64,000 nt of DNA from positions 944,501-1,008,500 of the forward strand of contig NZ_CP107031.2 of assembly GCF_027474845.2 (NCBI RefSeq). Direction: 5' to 3'. Each line of letters begins with the position of its first letter. Positions within the stretch are counted from its first letter, which is position 1. Position numbers and translations under genes: made by a program. The notes beneath the pieces were generated by a model that saw only the letters and a program-made list of their open reading frames with translations, was not told the DNA's origin and ran no database searches. Below are positions 25,786 to 34,638 of this stretch, one piece after another. The DNA comes from Maribacter aestuarii (GTDB lineage Bacteria; Bacteroidota; Bacteroidia; Flavobacteriales; Flavobacteriaceae).

Positions 25786-25946
25786 AATTCCATACCCCTT
25801 TTTCTCATTTCTTCTTTTAGTTTTTTTGGAATACCGGTCCGGTATTGGCAGTTCTTAAGATGTTCCAAATGCCATGCTATGCGTTGGTCGATGGTCGCAT
25901 TCTTGGGCATTTTGTTGGTTAAATACCATTCGCTATTAAGTTTCAT
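25782..25946 (-). CDS. Small conserved soluble protein, unknown
   Basis: I choose Met20 of the longer frame (MKLNSEWYLTNKMPKNATIDQRIAW at 25946), because it clears the upstream gene's stop at 25954. The 54-residue product contains MPKNATIDQRIAWHLEHLKNC and ends with IPKKLKEEMRKRG. Its charge-rich helical character and tight placement support a real gene; no function is evident. Confidence 0.6.
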   Translation of the reverse strand: MKLNSEWYLTNKMPKNATIDQRIAWHLEHLKNCQYRTGIPKKLKEEMRKRGMEL

Positions 25947-25953
25947 TACTTCT

Positions 25954-27060
25954 TCAGTTTTTAGTGAGTTCCAAATTATTAAACGTCCAATCCGTGATTT
26001 CAAGGTTCAACCAATTGAAATCACCTTCTTTTAATTTCCAAGTAACGCTGCATTTATTGGGAATCTTAAAACCAATAAAATTCTTGTATTCTTCCACTTT
26101 AATCAACCAAGTTTCCAAGCTGGCATCTTTTCCTCCTCCATAGTAGCGTTCGGCCTCAAAGGATTGCATTTCGCCATTTTCCGAGAATTCAAAAATGCCA
26201 AAAACCGATTTTCCATTTAAGGTAAAAGTGGCCTTTACCGAATTTGCATCCATGGTTTCCCAATGAACGTAATGGTTTAACGCCGCCGACGGAAACCAGA
26301 CCATTTCAGCCAAGTATCTGACCATGGCCCCGGAATTTATTTTTTCATTGTCACCTTCGTTAACAACGGGAATTACATTGGCCAATTTAATGAGCATCTC
26401 GCCCTTGCCATCAATAAATTTATCCCTACCCACCATCTTGATCAAGGGTAGAAAATCTACTTCTGTCGACCATATAAAAGCGGGTTTTGAAACATCAAAA
26501 TACTGTTCGGCCGTAAACGGCATCCATTTGCCTTCAGGTTTGATTTTCATTTTTCCTTTTTGCCGCAAGTGAACTGAAACTAACCGTTCGGTGCCCATAA
26601 CTCCCGAACTTTGCATCCATTCTTGAACTCTTTCCGGCAATTGCCTTATATCCTCTTTTGTTACCACCGAAATCCCGCCAGGGCCAATATCCCGTACTAA
26701 GTCCTGTGTTTCCTGAAAAACCATTTTGTTGAATCGATAAAGGCCATAAGCAGAAATACCTACCACAAGAATTATTGCATTAACTATGGTAACGAACTTG
26801 GCATCGCTCCAAAAAATAAAAATCAATATTTGCGAGAGGACCATGGCAATGATGACCAACAGCGACCAAGCTACCATCTTCTTCCAATACAGGATGCTCG
26901 ATACGATAAAAAGCAAACCCACCAACAACCAAAGTAGCCCAATGGGTCTTGAAATATCCTTGCTGAACTCAGCCAAATTTCCATAACCGAAGGCTTTTGT
27001 AAACCCCATTAAATGGATGAGGCCGTGCAATAAGACCATGACCAAAAACGCAATCCTCAT
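25954..27060 (-). CDS. Membrane protein with C-terminal DUF6544-like domain
   Basis: Residues 1-110 contain four membrane helices starting with FLVMVLLHGLIHLMGFTKAF. The C-terminal 240 residues are beta-rich: QLPERVQEWMQSSGVMG, VSVHLRQKGKMKIKPEGKWMPFTAEQYFDV and IWSTEVDFLPLIKMVGRDKFIDGKGEMLIKL. This is the DUF6544 pattern, found in several phyla, often fused to such helices; its role is unknown. It may sense or bind a lipid-like ligand, but that is inference. Confidence 0.7.
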   Translation of the reverse strand: MRIAFLVMVLLHGLIHLMGFTKAFGYGNLAEFSKDISRPIGLLWLLVGLLFIVSSILYWKKMVAWSLLVIIAMVLSQILIFIFWSDAKFVTIVNAIILVVGISAYGLYRFNKMVFQETQDLVRDIGPGGISVVTKEDIRQLPERVQEWMQSSGVMGTERLVSVHLRQKGKMKIKPEGKWMPFTAEQYFDVSKPAFIWSTEVDFLPLIKMVGRDKFIDGKGEMLIKLANVIPVVNEGDNEKINSGAMVRYLAEMVWFPSAALNHYVHWETMDANSVKATFTLNGKSVFGIFEFSENGEMQSFEAERYYGGGKDASLETWLIKVEEYKNFIGFKIPNKCSVTWKLKEGDFNWLNLEITDWTFNNLELTKN

Positions 27061-27117
27061 AGTATTATAATTTTAATTTTAAACATCCCGTTCAATCCAG
27101 CAATCCACTGGGCACTT

Positions 27118-28155
27118 TTATCTATTAAGATGCGTAAGTGCTGTACGCCTCAATAGTTCAACATAAGATTCCATTAATTTTAAATATTTTTCTAACTCTG
27201 CTAATGCCCTCATCTTGGAGGCCTTGTCCGATGCGCTTTTTGCCCTAAGACTGTTGACCTTTGCCCGAACATTAGCCCGGTAGCTTTTGAAGTAGACAAA
27301 TAGTTGATATTCCGCTTCGTTTCGTATTGTCGGAAAAACTTTATTGTATTGTTCGATGAACATATCGGAAAGGTCTTTTCTGCCCCAGGCATCCAAATCC
27401 ATACAAAGGAAGGCCACCTCGTTCAACACATCAATTTGCCTGTAATCATCATTGAATTCGATACAATCGAAAGGTTGGGGTTCCGGCAATAGAAAAATAT
27501 TACGGGTATGCAGGTCGCCGTGGCAGTCCCTAAAAAAACCGTTTTTTAAACGTTCATCTAACAGTGCCTTATTCTGATCCAGAAAAGCGTTCGAGATTTG
27601 GATGGCGATATCGATGCGATTGCCGATGTTCTCGTTCAGATGTTCAGTTAAAAACTCCTTTTCCTCGCTCAGCGCATTAAATTTTTCCTTAACATCCAGT
27701 ACATTCTTTTTAAAAATGATGTTGGTTGTTTTATGGAAGATGGCTATCCGTTGTGCTAAATTTTTGATATCGGCAGTACTTACCTTGTTCTTTGCTACCA
27801 GTACATCCATTTGTCTTTGCGAATCCAGTTTACGCATTTTAAGGGCATAATCTACTAACGCATCTCCATCTCCCCCTATGGTATAGACCTCATTCGATTC
27901 GTAAATGGGTAAGACTTCCTGATACATATCTGTTGACATCCGTTGGTTCAGTTCCAATTCGCGTTCGCAAAAGTGTTTTCGAAGTTCTAGTGTGGAAAAA
28001 TCCAGAAACGAATATTTAATAGGTCTTTTAATCTTGTAAACGAATCGATCACACAGAATTACCCAAGAAATATGGGTTTCCACCAATTGTCGTAGTTCGG
28101 TCACCTTGGGAAATTTCCCCTCGGAAAGTAGCCTATCAATTTGATCTCTTCTCAT
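27118..28155 (-). CDS. Aminoglycoside-phosphotransferase-like kinase (APH domain)
   Basis: The 345-residue protein has an APH/protein-kinase-like fold; the catalytic loop is CHGDLHTRNIF (HGD-x4-N, near residue 212), and the metal-binding Asp is probably in CIEFNDDYRQID. The N-terminus contains VYKIKRPIKYSFLDFST. In many bacteria this protein is fused to a P-loop kinase; here that partner is the separate upstream gene, which overlaps by 20 bases. Such fusions occur in stress clusters (for example mycobacterial Rv2004c). The substrate is unknown and antibiotic resistance should not be assumed. Confidence 0.82.
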   Translation of the reverse strand: MRRDQIDRLLSEGKFPKVTELRQLVETHISWVILCDRFVYKIKRPIKYSFLDFSTLELRKHFCERELELNQRMSTDMYQEVLPIYESNEVYTIGGDGDALVDYALKMRKLDSQRQMDVLVAKNKVSTADIKNLAQRIAIFHKTTNIIFKKNVLDVKEKFNALSEEKEFLTEHLNENIGNRIDIAIQISNAFLDQNKALLDERLKNGFFRDCHGDLHTRNIFLLPEPQPFDCIEFNDDYRQIDVLNEVAFLCMDLDAWGRKDLSDMFIEQYNKVFPTIRNEAEYQLFVYFKSYRANVRAKVNSLRAKSASDKASKMRALAELEKYLKLMESYVELLRRTALTHLNR

Positions 28156-28633
28156 TCTTAAGATAGTGTACGGCCTTTTGCAGCATGGCTTCGATATTAT
28201 CGTTCGTAGATTGCAAGGTTAAATGGGGCTGTTCCAAAGCTTCCCATTGCTCTTTAATCAATCGGTAAACTCTTAGGTCAGCTTCGCTAAACAACCTATC
28301 CTCTTTCAACCGCTCCCGTATTACATCCTCATTGGCCTGTATTTCAATAAACACAATACTTCCCTTTCCTTTGGAAATAAAGGGTTTTCTGGTTGCCTTA
28401 AAATGAAATGTAGCATCTAAAACCAAATCAGTGTTCGTATTGATGGCCGCCTCCATCTTGTTCAGCAATATTTCGTAGACCTTGGCCGTCTCCGATTTGG
28501 AATAGGTCCGTTTCGGAAAAAGTTCCTTTCTTAGCCTATCGCTATTGAAGTATTGTGCATGGATTGTTTCTGCAAGCCTACTTGCGAAATAGCTTTTACC
28601 AGAACCCGGAAGACCACAGACCAGTATTACCAT
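28136..28633 (-). CDS. P-loop (AAA, zeta-toxin-like) kinase
   Basis: Walker A is GLPGSGKS (residues 6-13). FNSDRLRKELFPKR supplies a catalytic Asp-Arg region as in polynucleotide or zeta-type kinases, and LVLDATFHFKATRKPF follows. At 165 residues it is one compact kinase domain. It is normally the C-terminal half of a bifunctional APH/P-loop protein; here it precedes the APH gene with a 20-base overlap, so coexpression is close. Confidence 0.82.
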   Translation of the reverse strand: MVILVCGLPGSGKSYFASRLAETIHAQYFNSDRLRKELFPKRTYSKSETAKVYEILLNKMEAAINTNTDLVLDATFHFKATRKPFISKGKGSIVFIEIQANEDVIRERLKEDRLFSEADLRVYRLIKEQWEALEQPHLTLQSTNDNIEAMLQKAVHYLKNEKRSN

Positions 28634-28667
28634 ACTTTTTTCTTGAAATGGGCAATTGTCGTAAAGC

Positions 28668-28793
28668 CTAGTCTTTCGGCGCTATAAAAAATACCCAAAT
28701 CCCATACAGCAGAACAGTAGCTATTACAATAATGATAATCCCCAAGGTGCTATAATTCATTTTATTACCGTCTTTTCTTGTGCTACGTTTCAT
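28668..28793 (-). CDS. 41-residue single-pass membrane protein
   Basis: A small frame starting at 28793 encodes a basic head (MKRSTRKDGNKMN) and one hydrophobic helix, LGIIIIVIATVLLYGIWVFFIA, ending PKD. It fits exactly between the flavodoxin-like gene (12 bases away) and the kinase gene (34 bases away) on the same strand. The positive-inside pattern and placement support it as a genuine gene, probably part of the operon. No homologous family is known to me. Confidence 0.6.
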   Translation of the reverse strand: MKRSTRKDGNKMNYSTLGIIIIVIATVLLYGIWVFFIAPKD

Positions 28794-28805
28794 AATCAAG
28801 CATAT

Positions 28806-29321
28806 TTATCGCCTAACATCCAACAAGGGGTTTAATCTTTCCAGAATGTCTTGTGCAAAATCAGGTACATCTTCTATGATGGATTCACCGGTCAACGCAT
28901 CAACATCTTCCATTTTATAACTGCCTTCGCCTGAAGTGGTCAGTACCACAATTTTTTTTGAGTCGTTCTTAGTGCGTTCTATAAATGCTTTGACCTCGGT
29001 GGGAGGTTTCCAATTTTCCCAAGTGTGTGCTATTAAAATGGCGTTAAAATCCTCGGGGTCAATTTGGGAAAGGTCCCTCACATCGATAACTTTTATATAA
29101 ATAGAATCCATTTTATAATGGTTGACCACAGCGTTGGTGATACTATCCTTAAAATCGCTGCCTTGAGTGGCAATTAATAACTTCTTTTCCATACTTGGGG
29201 AATTCACATCGTAGGGTTGGATGTCCCCCATAGAATACTGGTATTGATACCAAATGAGGAAAAGAAAAAATACGGCCATTACTCCCAAGAATATATAAAG
29301 GATATTTCTAAAACGTTTCAT
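28806..29321 (-). CDS. Membrane-anchored flavodoxin-like protein
   Basis: One N-terminal helix (ILYIFLGVMAVFFLFLIWY, about residues 7-25) anchors a flavodoxin-like domain: KLLIATQGSDFKDSITNAVVNHY near 47-69, where a flavodoxin phosphate loop would be, then VIDVRDLS, AILIAHTWENWKPP and IVVLTTSGEG. Flavodoxins carry FMN and electrons, but the T/S-rich loop here is not canonical, so cofactor binding is uncertain. It overlaps the next upstream gene by four bases. Confidence 0.65.
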   Translation of the reverse strand: MKRFRNILYIFLGVMAVFFLFLIWYQYQYSMGDIQPYDVNSPSMEKKLLIATQGSDFKDSITNAVVNHYKMDSIYIKVIDVRDLSQIDPEDFNAILIAHTWENWKPPTEVKAFIERTKNDSKKIVVLTTSGEGSYKMEDVDALTGESIIEDVPDFAQDILERLNPLLDVRR

Positions 29322-29536
29322 AATTTTTTGGTTGTATGGGTCTTCACGTGGTGCTTTAACAAGTCCTTCAAGTCTTGTAAATAGACTTCAAGCGTTTTCT
29401 TATTCAAATCAGGATGTACGCTAGACGGAATGGTAATCGGATTTTCATCCAAAAACCGATAAAGTTCAGGATAATCTGATTCAATAATGTTGGTCAGGGC
29501 ACTGATTTCCGCTAAAATTTGTCGTTCTTCTTTCAC
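29318..29536 (-). CDS. 72-residue helical protein, unknown
   Basis: The product is highly charged and helical (MKEERQILAEISALTNIIE at the start and LEVYLQDLKDLLKHHV at the end) with PITIPSSVHPDLN between. I know no function, but small proteins of this shape are frequent beside stress genes in Flavobacteria. It overlaps the flavodoxin-like gene by four bases and follows the 149-residue gene by 11. Confidence 0.6.
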   Translation of the reverse strand: MKEERQILAEISALTNIIESDYPELYRFLDENPITIPSSVHPDLNKKTLEVYLQDLKDLLKHHVKTHTTKKL

Positions 29537-29547
29537 AATACCAAGCT

Positions 29548-29997
29548 TTAGGATTCCATGACATTGGCAAGTTTTTCACTATCGATGATATATTCGGTTA
29601 TTTTGAAAACTTCTTTTCGATTCTTTCGAAACTGTTTTAAGAAGGTACCCAGTTCCTCTTCGAGATGTTCGTGTTCTGTTTTAATAATTCCCGCATCACT
29701 TTTATTGGGGTCCTCAACCAGATAGCCCAGCTGAATTCTGTGTTTGGCTACTTTTTCCAAAAGGTCTTTACTCCGGCCGTTCAATTCGAACAATTCTTTT
29801 TTCAATTCTTTTACGAGTATCAAATTTTCCGGCTTAGTAATCCACATGAAGTATTTATCGACTAAATGATGTAAAAACCGAAGGTCGTCCCTGTAAAATT
29901 CCAAATCGGATTTCCAGTATTGGGTAATTACATAAAGTTCGTCCCATGGTCCGTCCTTTAAAAATTCGGTTTCGTCACTGTATTCGCTAGAGCTCAT
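29548..29997 (-). CDS. Helical-bundle protein, first gene of the stress operon
   Basis: The 149 residues form amphipathic helices: ELYVITQYWKSDLEFYRDDLRFLHHLVDKYF, then LKKELFELNGRSKDLLEKVAKHR and EHEHLEEELGTFLKQFRKNRKEVFKI. The pattern (aromatic W/F plus D/E in the first helix) resembles the 132-residue protein at 52519-52917, so the two may be distant paralogs. Function unknown; a metal-binding or ferritin-like bundle cannot be excluded. A Crp/Fnr-type box lies 61 bases upstream. Confidence 0.62.
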   Translation of the reverse strand: MSSSEYSDETEFLKDGPWDELYVITQYWKSDLEFYRDDLRFLHHLVDKYFMWITKPENLILVKELKKELFELNGRSKDLLEKVAKHRIQLGYLVEDPNKSDAGIIKTEHEHLEEELGTFLKQFRKNRKEVFKITEYIIDSEKLANVMES

Positions 29998-30026
29998 CTT
30001 AAAAACTGTTTATGAATTATGATACA

Positions 30027-30069
30027 TAAATGTAGTGGACTGATACCCTATTTGAAATGACGAAAGTCA
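30027..30069 (-). promoter_or_regulatory. Crp/Fnr-type box plus promoter, minus direction
   Basis: TGACGAAAGTCA (30058-30069, within AAATGAC...GTCATT), 23 bp, then TACATTTA on the minus strand (30034-30027). It serves the operon starting at 29997. Confidence 0.7.
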
Positions 30070-30081
30070 TTATGTACCTTA

Positions 30082-30124
30082 TGATTTTAATCATTTTTTG
30101 ATTCGGACCATATACCTAGATTCA
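30082..30124 (+). promoter_or_regulatory. Crp/Fnr-type box plus promoter, plus direction
   Basis: TGATTTTAATCA (30082-30093, inside the perfect palindrome ATGATTTTAATCAT), 23 bp, then TAGATTCA (30117-30124, a 6/8 match). It serves the universal stress gene at 30148. Confidence 0.65.
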
Positions 30125-30147
30125 AATTTACAACCACTTAATATCAG

Positions 30148-30996
30148 ATGATGAATACCATATTATATGCTACCGACTATTCTGAAGACTCTGCCACGGC
30201 ATTAAAAATATCGCACCTACTAGCCAAAAAATTTGGTTCGAAATTGTTCATAATGCATGTATTCGACGTGCCTCTAAGTCTTGCTAGCCCGGTCTCCGTG
30301 AGCTATATGAATAAAGAAAAAAGACTAATCGTTGAAAATCGTTCCAAGTTGAAAGAATTCTGTACTGAACATTTGGGAGACGCTTGGCAAGAAAACAATA
30401 CGAATTTTGTGGTCGATGAAGACGGCTCCGCAGCGGACTGTATTCTAGAAAAGGCCATAAAATACAACGTGGATCTTATTATTGTTGGGACTAAGGGAGC
30501 TAGCCGTGTTAAGGAATTTTTCTTGGGAAGCACCACCAAAGCATTAATTAAAAAGGCGCCTTGCGCCGTCTTGGCCGTACCAGAAATGCATAACATTGGT
30601 ACTTTTGAAACTATAGCCTATGCCACAGATTTTGAACAGGCCGATATTTTTGCCATTAGAAGGTTAATTCCGATGGCAAAACTATTCAATTCGCAAATTA
30701 GGCTAGTACATATTACGACCCCGAATGAATATGCCGGTGAACAACAAATGGAATGGTTCAAAGACATGTTACAACAAAAGGTTGAATACGATAATCTGGA
30801 GTTCGATTTAATTTTATCCGATAACGTTTTTAAGGAACTACAAGAATATTTGAATAAAAAGAATGCCGCTATGCTGGCTATGTTGGAAAGAAAGAACAAT
30901 AACTTTTTTGAGAAGTATATTCAGCAAGATATGGTGAAAAAAATGGTCTCTGATATTACTGTTCCGCTGCTCAGTTTCAACGTGAGCGGGCTATAG
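30148..30996 (+). CDS. Universal stress protein, tandem UspA domains
   Basis: The 282 residues hold two UspA folds. The first begins ILYATDYSEDSATALKIS and ends with the ATP-loop IIVGTKGASRVKEFFLGSTTKALIKKAPCAVLAVP (G-2x-G-9x-G-S/T type), so it probably binds ATP. The second (TIAYATDFEQADIFAIRRL to the end) lacks this loop. Usps act in the cytoplasm under starvation or low oxygen. A Crp/Fnr-type box is centred 60 bases upstream. Confidence 0.92.
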   Translation: MMNTILYATDYSEDSATALKISHLLAKKFGSKLFIMHVFDVPLSLASPVSVSYMNKEKRLIVENRSKLKEFCTEHLGDAWQENNTNFVVDEDGSAADCILEKAIKYNVDLIIVGTKGASRVKEFFLGSTTKALIKKAPCAVLAVPEMHNIGTFETIAYATDFEQADIFAIRRLIPMAKLFNSQIRLVHITTPNEYAGEQQMEWFKDMLQQKVEYDNLEFDLILSDNVFKELQEYLNKKNAAMLAMLERKNNNFFEKYIQQDMVKKMVSDITVPLLSFNVSGL

Positions 30997-31062
30997 AGAC
31001 AGCTTACCAAAAGAACCGTACCACTATTTAGAAAAAGACCTTTACTTTCTTGCTACACTTTT

Positions 31063-31917
31063 CTATATACTGTTGTCCTTTACCTTAACACCGCCAATCA
31101 TTGTAAACTGCTTTTGTATACGCTCTCGGTTTATCCTTAGCAACCAATCGCTGAACCGGGGAAAGTAACGGGTAGTAAATTCGGTAAAATTGCCCAAACG
31201 CGTTAAGGTTGCTCTGTTTTTTCTTTGAACAAGCATCTTCCTAACCCTTCTAGCGACCGACTCTTGCGTCGCTAGAGGTATATTAGTCCTTTTGGGCAAA
31301 TAAATCCAAGTGCCGTCAACATCTAAAATTGATTTTTTGGGGTCATTTTTGGTAAATCCCACAAAAGCTATCCCAACGTGGATATCATAGTCAAAAAGTT
31401 CTATACGCAAGGCTTCAACAAGTCCTGCCTGGGCCATTTTAGAAATGGTATAAGCTGAATTATAGGGCATTCCTCTAAATCCCCCAGCACTATTTATAAA
31501 AATAATATGCCCCTTGCTCTTTTTTAAATAAGGGATGGCATGCTTGCTTAAATAGGCCGCACCCATAAAATTGGTCTCTGCCAGAATCTTGAAGTTGGCC
31601 TCCTCCATAAACTCCACCGATCCTCTACTGCTTACCCCAGCGTTATTGACCAGCACATCCAATTCTCCATATTGTTTAATACATTCATCTACAAGGTGCT
31701 GGCAGTCATTTATATTTCTAATATCCGCAGCCACTGCGAATACATCAAACCCGTTATTACGTAATTCGATTTCCGTTCGACGGAGCTTTTCGCCATTTCT
31801 ACCATTTAAAACGACCTTTGCCCCTTTAGAGGCTAGTTCAATGGCAATGGCTTTACCGATACCCATACTGGAGCCAGTAACCAATGCTACTTTGTTCTTA
31901 AAGTAATTTAACTTCAT
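31063..31917 (-). CDS. Short-chain dehydrogenase/reductase
   Basis: The Rossmann start is VALVTGSSMGIGKAIAIELASKG (TGxxxGxG), then DVLVNNAGVSS (NNAG), a catalytic Ser in INSAGG and YxxxK as YTISK near 161. Length 284 residues. The C-terminal tail KRTNIPLATQESVARRVRKMLVQ is typical of the DltE/SDR family 11 with membrane-associated partners. Substrate unknown. It lies 15 bases downstream of the MDR-type oxidoreductase and is probably in its transcript. Confidence 0.87.
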   Translation of the reverse strand: MKLNYFKNKVALVTGSSMGIGKAIAIELASKGAKVVLNGRNGEKLRRTEIELRNNGFDVFAVAADIRNINDCQHLVDECIKQYGELDVLVNNAGVSSRGSVEFMEEANFKILAETNFMGAAYLSKHAIPYLKKSKGHIIFINSAGGFRGMPYNSAYTISKMAQAGLVEALRIELFDYDIHVGIAFVGFTKNDPKKSILDVDGTWIYLPKRTNIPLATQESVARRVRKMLVQRKNRATLTRLGNFTEFTTRYFPRFSDWLLRINRERIQKQFTMIGGVKVKDNSI

Positions 31918-31932
31918 GTTTTAGCTATTTGG

Positions 31933-32952
31933 TTACCAACTGACAACAATTTTTCCCATCGATTTTCGAGACTCCAAGAAGGCATGCGCCTTCCCTATTT
32001 CTTCAACCGTGTATGCTCCACCTACATGGGGGTTCAGACTTCCCTCTTTCGTCATGCGGATGACCGATTGCATAGTCTTTGCGATTTTAGCAGGGTTTTC
32101 CTCCGCTACTTTCAACATATTTATCCCTACTATTCCTTTTGAATTGCTTAAAAATTGAATAGGATGATAGATGCCAAACTGTGCCAAAACTCTTAATTTT
32201 CCAAAAATTGATTTGGTCTGGTTCATTGAGGAAACCCCGAACGAGAACAATCTTCCTCCCGCTCCCAAAAGCCGATAGCCTTTCTTCACGGATTTGCCAC
32301 CAACTGGATCAAAAATGGCATCCAATCTGAGTTTACCTAAAAGCTTACGCACCTCTTGCTCAAAATCAGCTTCCCGATAGTTGATAGGATGATGTACTCC
32401 GTTCTTCTGTAAATATTTAATTTTTTCTAAAGAACCACATGTACCAAAAACGGTACAATTTTTATTTAGTGCCATTTGAGTAAGGGCAGTACCTACACCT
32501 CCAGCAGCGGCGTGAATAAGCACCTTATCATTTTCCTGAAGGTTGGCCATAGAATGACTTAAAAAATAAGCGGTGCTATATTGAGTGGCCAAAGCAACGG
32601 CCACCCCAGCGGGAAAAGTTTCTGGAACGGGAAAGACCACTTCGCTTTCGGCAACGGCATATTCCGCATACCCTCCAAAACGGGTGAGTGCCGTAACCCT
32701 TTGCCCTAATCGTATATTGTTGACCTCGCTACCTATTGCCACCACCTTTCCCACTACGTCATAACCTAAAATAGCGGGCAACGCTGGGGCGGCTTTGTAA
32801 AGTCCCAATCGGGCCATTACATCCGCAAAATTGAGTCCAAAGCTCTCCACTTTTACGAGAACTTGATTGGGTTTGGGGCGTGGTTTGTCCGCCTCTCTTA
32901 TTTCAAAGGCGGTATCCGCAGATCCGTACTTCTGTAAATAGACTGCTTTCAT
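31933..32952 (-). CDS. Medium-chain quinone-oxidoreductase-like enzyme (VAT-1 type)
   Basis: The 339-residue protein has the GroES-like half (PRPKPNQVLVKVESFGLNFADVMARLGLY) and the NADPH-binding AAAGGVGTALTQMA. Zinc-coordinating cysteines of alcohol dehydrogenases are absent, so it belongs with quinone reductases and VAT-1-like enzymes that reduce C=C bonds or quinones. A Crp/Fnr-type box lies 48 bases before the start. Confidence 0.85.
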   Translation of the reverse strand: MKAVYLQKYGSADTAFEIREADKPRPKPNQVLVKVESFGLNFADVMARLGLYKAAPALPAILGYDVVGKVVAIGSEVNNIRLGQRVTALTRFGGYAEYAVAESEVVFPVPETFPAGVAVALATQYSTAYFLSHSMANLQENDKVLIHAAAGGVGTALTQMALNKNCTVFGTCGSLEKIKYLQKNGVHHPINYREADFEQEVRKLLGKLRLDAIFDPVGGKSVKKGYRLLGAGGRLFSFGVSSMNQTKSIFGKLRVLAQFGIYHPIQFLSNSKGIVGINMLKVAEENPAKIAKTMQSVIRMTKEGSLNPHVGGAYTVEEIGKAHAFLESRKSMGKIVVSW

Positions 32953-32969
32953 ATTTTGGTGGTATTCGT

Positions 32970-33012
32970 TAAAAGTAGGCGGATTAGTTTTCCGCCACTA
33001 TGACATTCATCA
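32970..33012 (-). promoter_or_regulatory. Crp/Fnr-type box plus promoter with an inverted repeat in the spacer
   Basis: TGACATTCATCA (33001-33012), 23 bp, then TACTTTTA on the minus strand (32977-32970). The spacer contains GGCGGA-TTAGTTT-TCCGCC (32978-32996), possibly a second operator. It serves the oxidoreductase at 32952. Confidence 0.65.
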
Positions 33013-33127
33013 GTAGCAGTAATCTATTCAAAGAGCCTTAAAATCCACTTTAGTTGAAAGTATTATGGTAATTATTCATGGAAGAAAATCCGGATAATCT
33101 TCTTAATAAATCTATAGCTTGGTTAAT

Positions 33128-34574
33128 TTAATACTTATGTTGTTTTACAAATCCTTCGGTATGTTTAGATACCAATTTGGCAAAATGTAGCAGATGGGGT
33201 TCACTCCAATGGGGTCCAACCACTTGAACTCCAAGAGGCAATCCTTCTTGACCAAGGCCTAATGGGATACTTATAGCCGGATGACCGCTTGCATTGAAAC
33301 AAGCATTATAAGGATATACATAATCAATGTATTTCATGGTTTTTCCTTCATAGGTAATTGGAGTTCCAATTTTACATCGCTTATATGCAGGACCAAAACC
33401 GGAAGGGCAGACCAAAAAATCGAATTCTTCGAAATAGGTTTCCCATTCCTTAATAAGTTGCATTCTTAGCCCTATGAGCTCTGAGTAATCCGAAAATGTA
33501 TCCTTAAATTTCCAAAGGGATTTTTTCCATACCTCTTAAATAACCCTTTTTTAATTCTTTTATCATTAAGGGTTTCACAAACCAAGGAAGATCTTGCATT
33601 ATGGTCATGAACGATAACCTTTGATGCAATTCCAGTGTCCGGCGATGAAGATCTTTTTTTGGTTTTAATTCCTGGGTATATCCTCCTTCGCCCCTAATCG
33701 TCTGTATCAATTTATCGATTACGTGTTTGGTCTGTTCACTGGAGTCATAATCTTCCCAGCCATGGACCCACGCAACTTTATAATCACCAATCGTCCTTTG
33801 CTTTGGTGTTTTCCAATGAATTGGAGAAATTCTTCGGTCGATTTTATCGTCACCCTTAAGAATTTTCCATAATAACTCCAAATCTTCCGGTGTTCTCGCC
33901 ATGGGCCCTACCACAGCCATATCGTTCAGAAAACCTTTGGCTTCTTTGGGTTTAGAAACTAGGCCATGTGTAGGTATCGTATTTTCCGTAGTTTTCAAAC
34001 CATAAACACCGCAAAAGTTTGGAGGAATACGAACTGAACCACCCAGATCACCACCCAATTCAATAGGAACCATTCCTGTCGCCAAAGCGACAGCGGAACC
34101 CCCTGAACTTCCACCGGGAGAATAGGCTTCATTATATGGGTTAACACACGTGGGGTAGATGTCCCCGTCAACTTGGTAGTCCAACATTTCTTTGGAAATA
34201 TTGGTTTTCCCCAAGATTATGGCGCCGGCTTCTTTTAAGCGGGTAACAACCAAAGCATCTTCCGGGGCTATCCAGTCTTTTAAGCGATTGCTATTCAATG
34301 TTGATTTGAAACCTTTTAGCCAAAATTGTTCTTTGATCGTCATGGGCACTCCATGAAGTGGACCTCTGAATTGCCCTTTATCCGTTTCCTCGTCACAAAT
34401 CTGTGCTTCTTTTAATGCTTCTTCTTCCAATAACAGGACGACCGCATTCAATGAGGGATTATGTTTTTTAATATGTGCAATGTGTTCCCGTACAACCGCT
34501 GTGGAAGTAACTTTTCTGTTGCGAATAAGACTGGCAAGCTCTATGGCGGATTTAAAAATTAAACTGCTGGACAT
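33128..34574 (-). pseudogene. Amidase (amidase-signature family), frameshifted
   Basis: The first frame (34574-33504) holds the catalytic parts: Lys in VPMTIKEQF, the cis-Ser/Ser region SPGGSSGGSAVALATG and GGDLGGSVRIPPNFCGVYGLK. Then it stops. The C-terminal 120 residues continue in another frame (SLWKFKDTFSDYSELIG, EEFDFLVCPSGFGPAYK, GHPAISIPLGLGQEGLPLGVQVVGP) to 33128. One extra T in the six-T run at 33521-33526 accounts for the break. It could be a real lesion or a base-count error. An intact enzyme would be about 481 residues and hydrolyse amides. Confidence 0.75.
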
Positions 34575-34595
34575 CTTCAGGTTTTAACGTCTGAG

Positions 34596-34638
34596 CAAAT
34601 ATCGAGAAGGTGTGATGGCGTTCAAATGATAAAAATCA
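34596..34638 (-). promoter_or_regulatory. Crp/Fnr-type box plus promoter, minus direction
   Basis: TGATAAAAATCA (34627-34638), 23 bp, then GATATTTG on the minus strand (34603-34596, 7/8 match). It serves the amidase gene at 34574. Confidence 0.6.
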
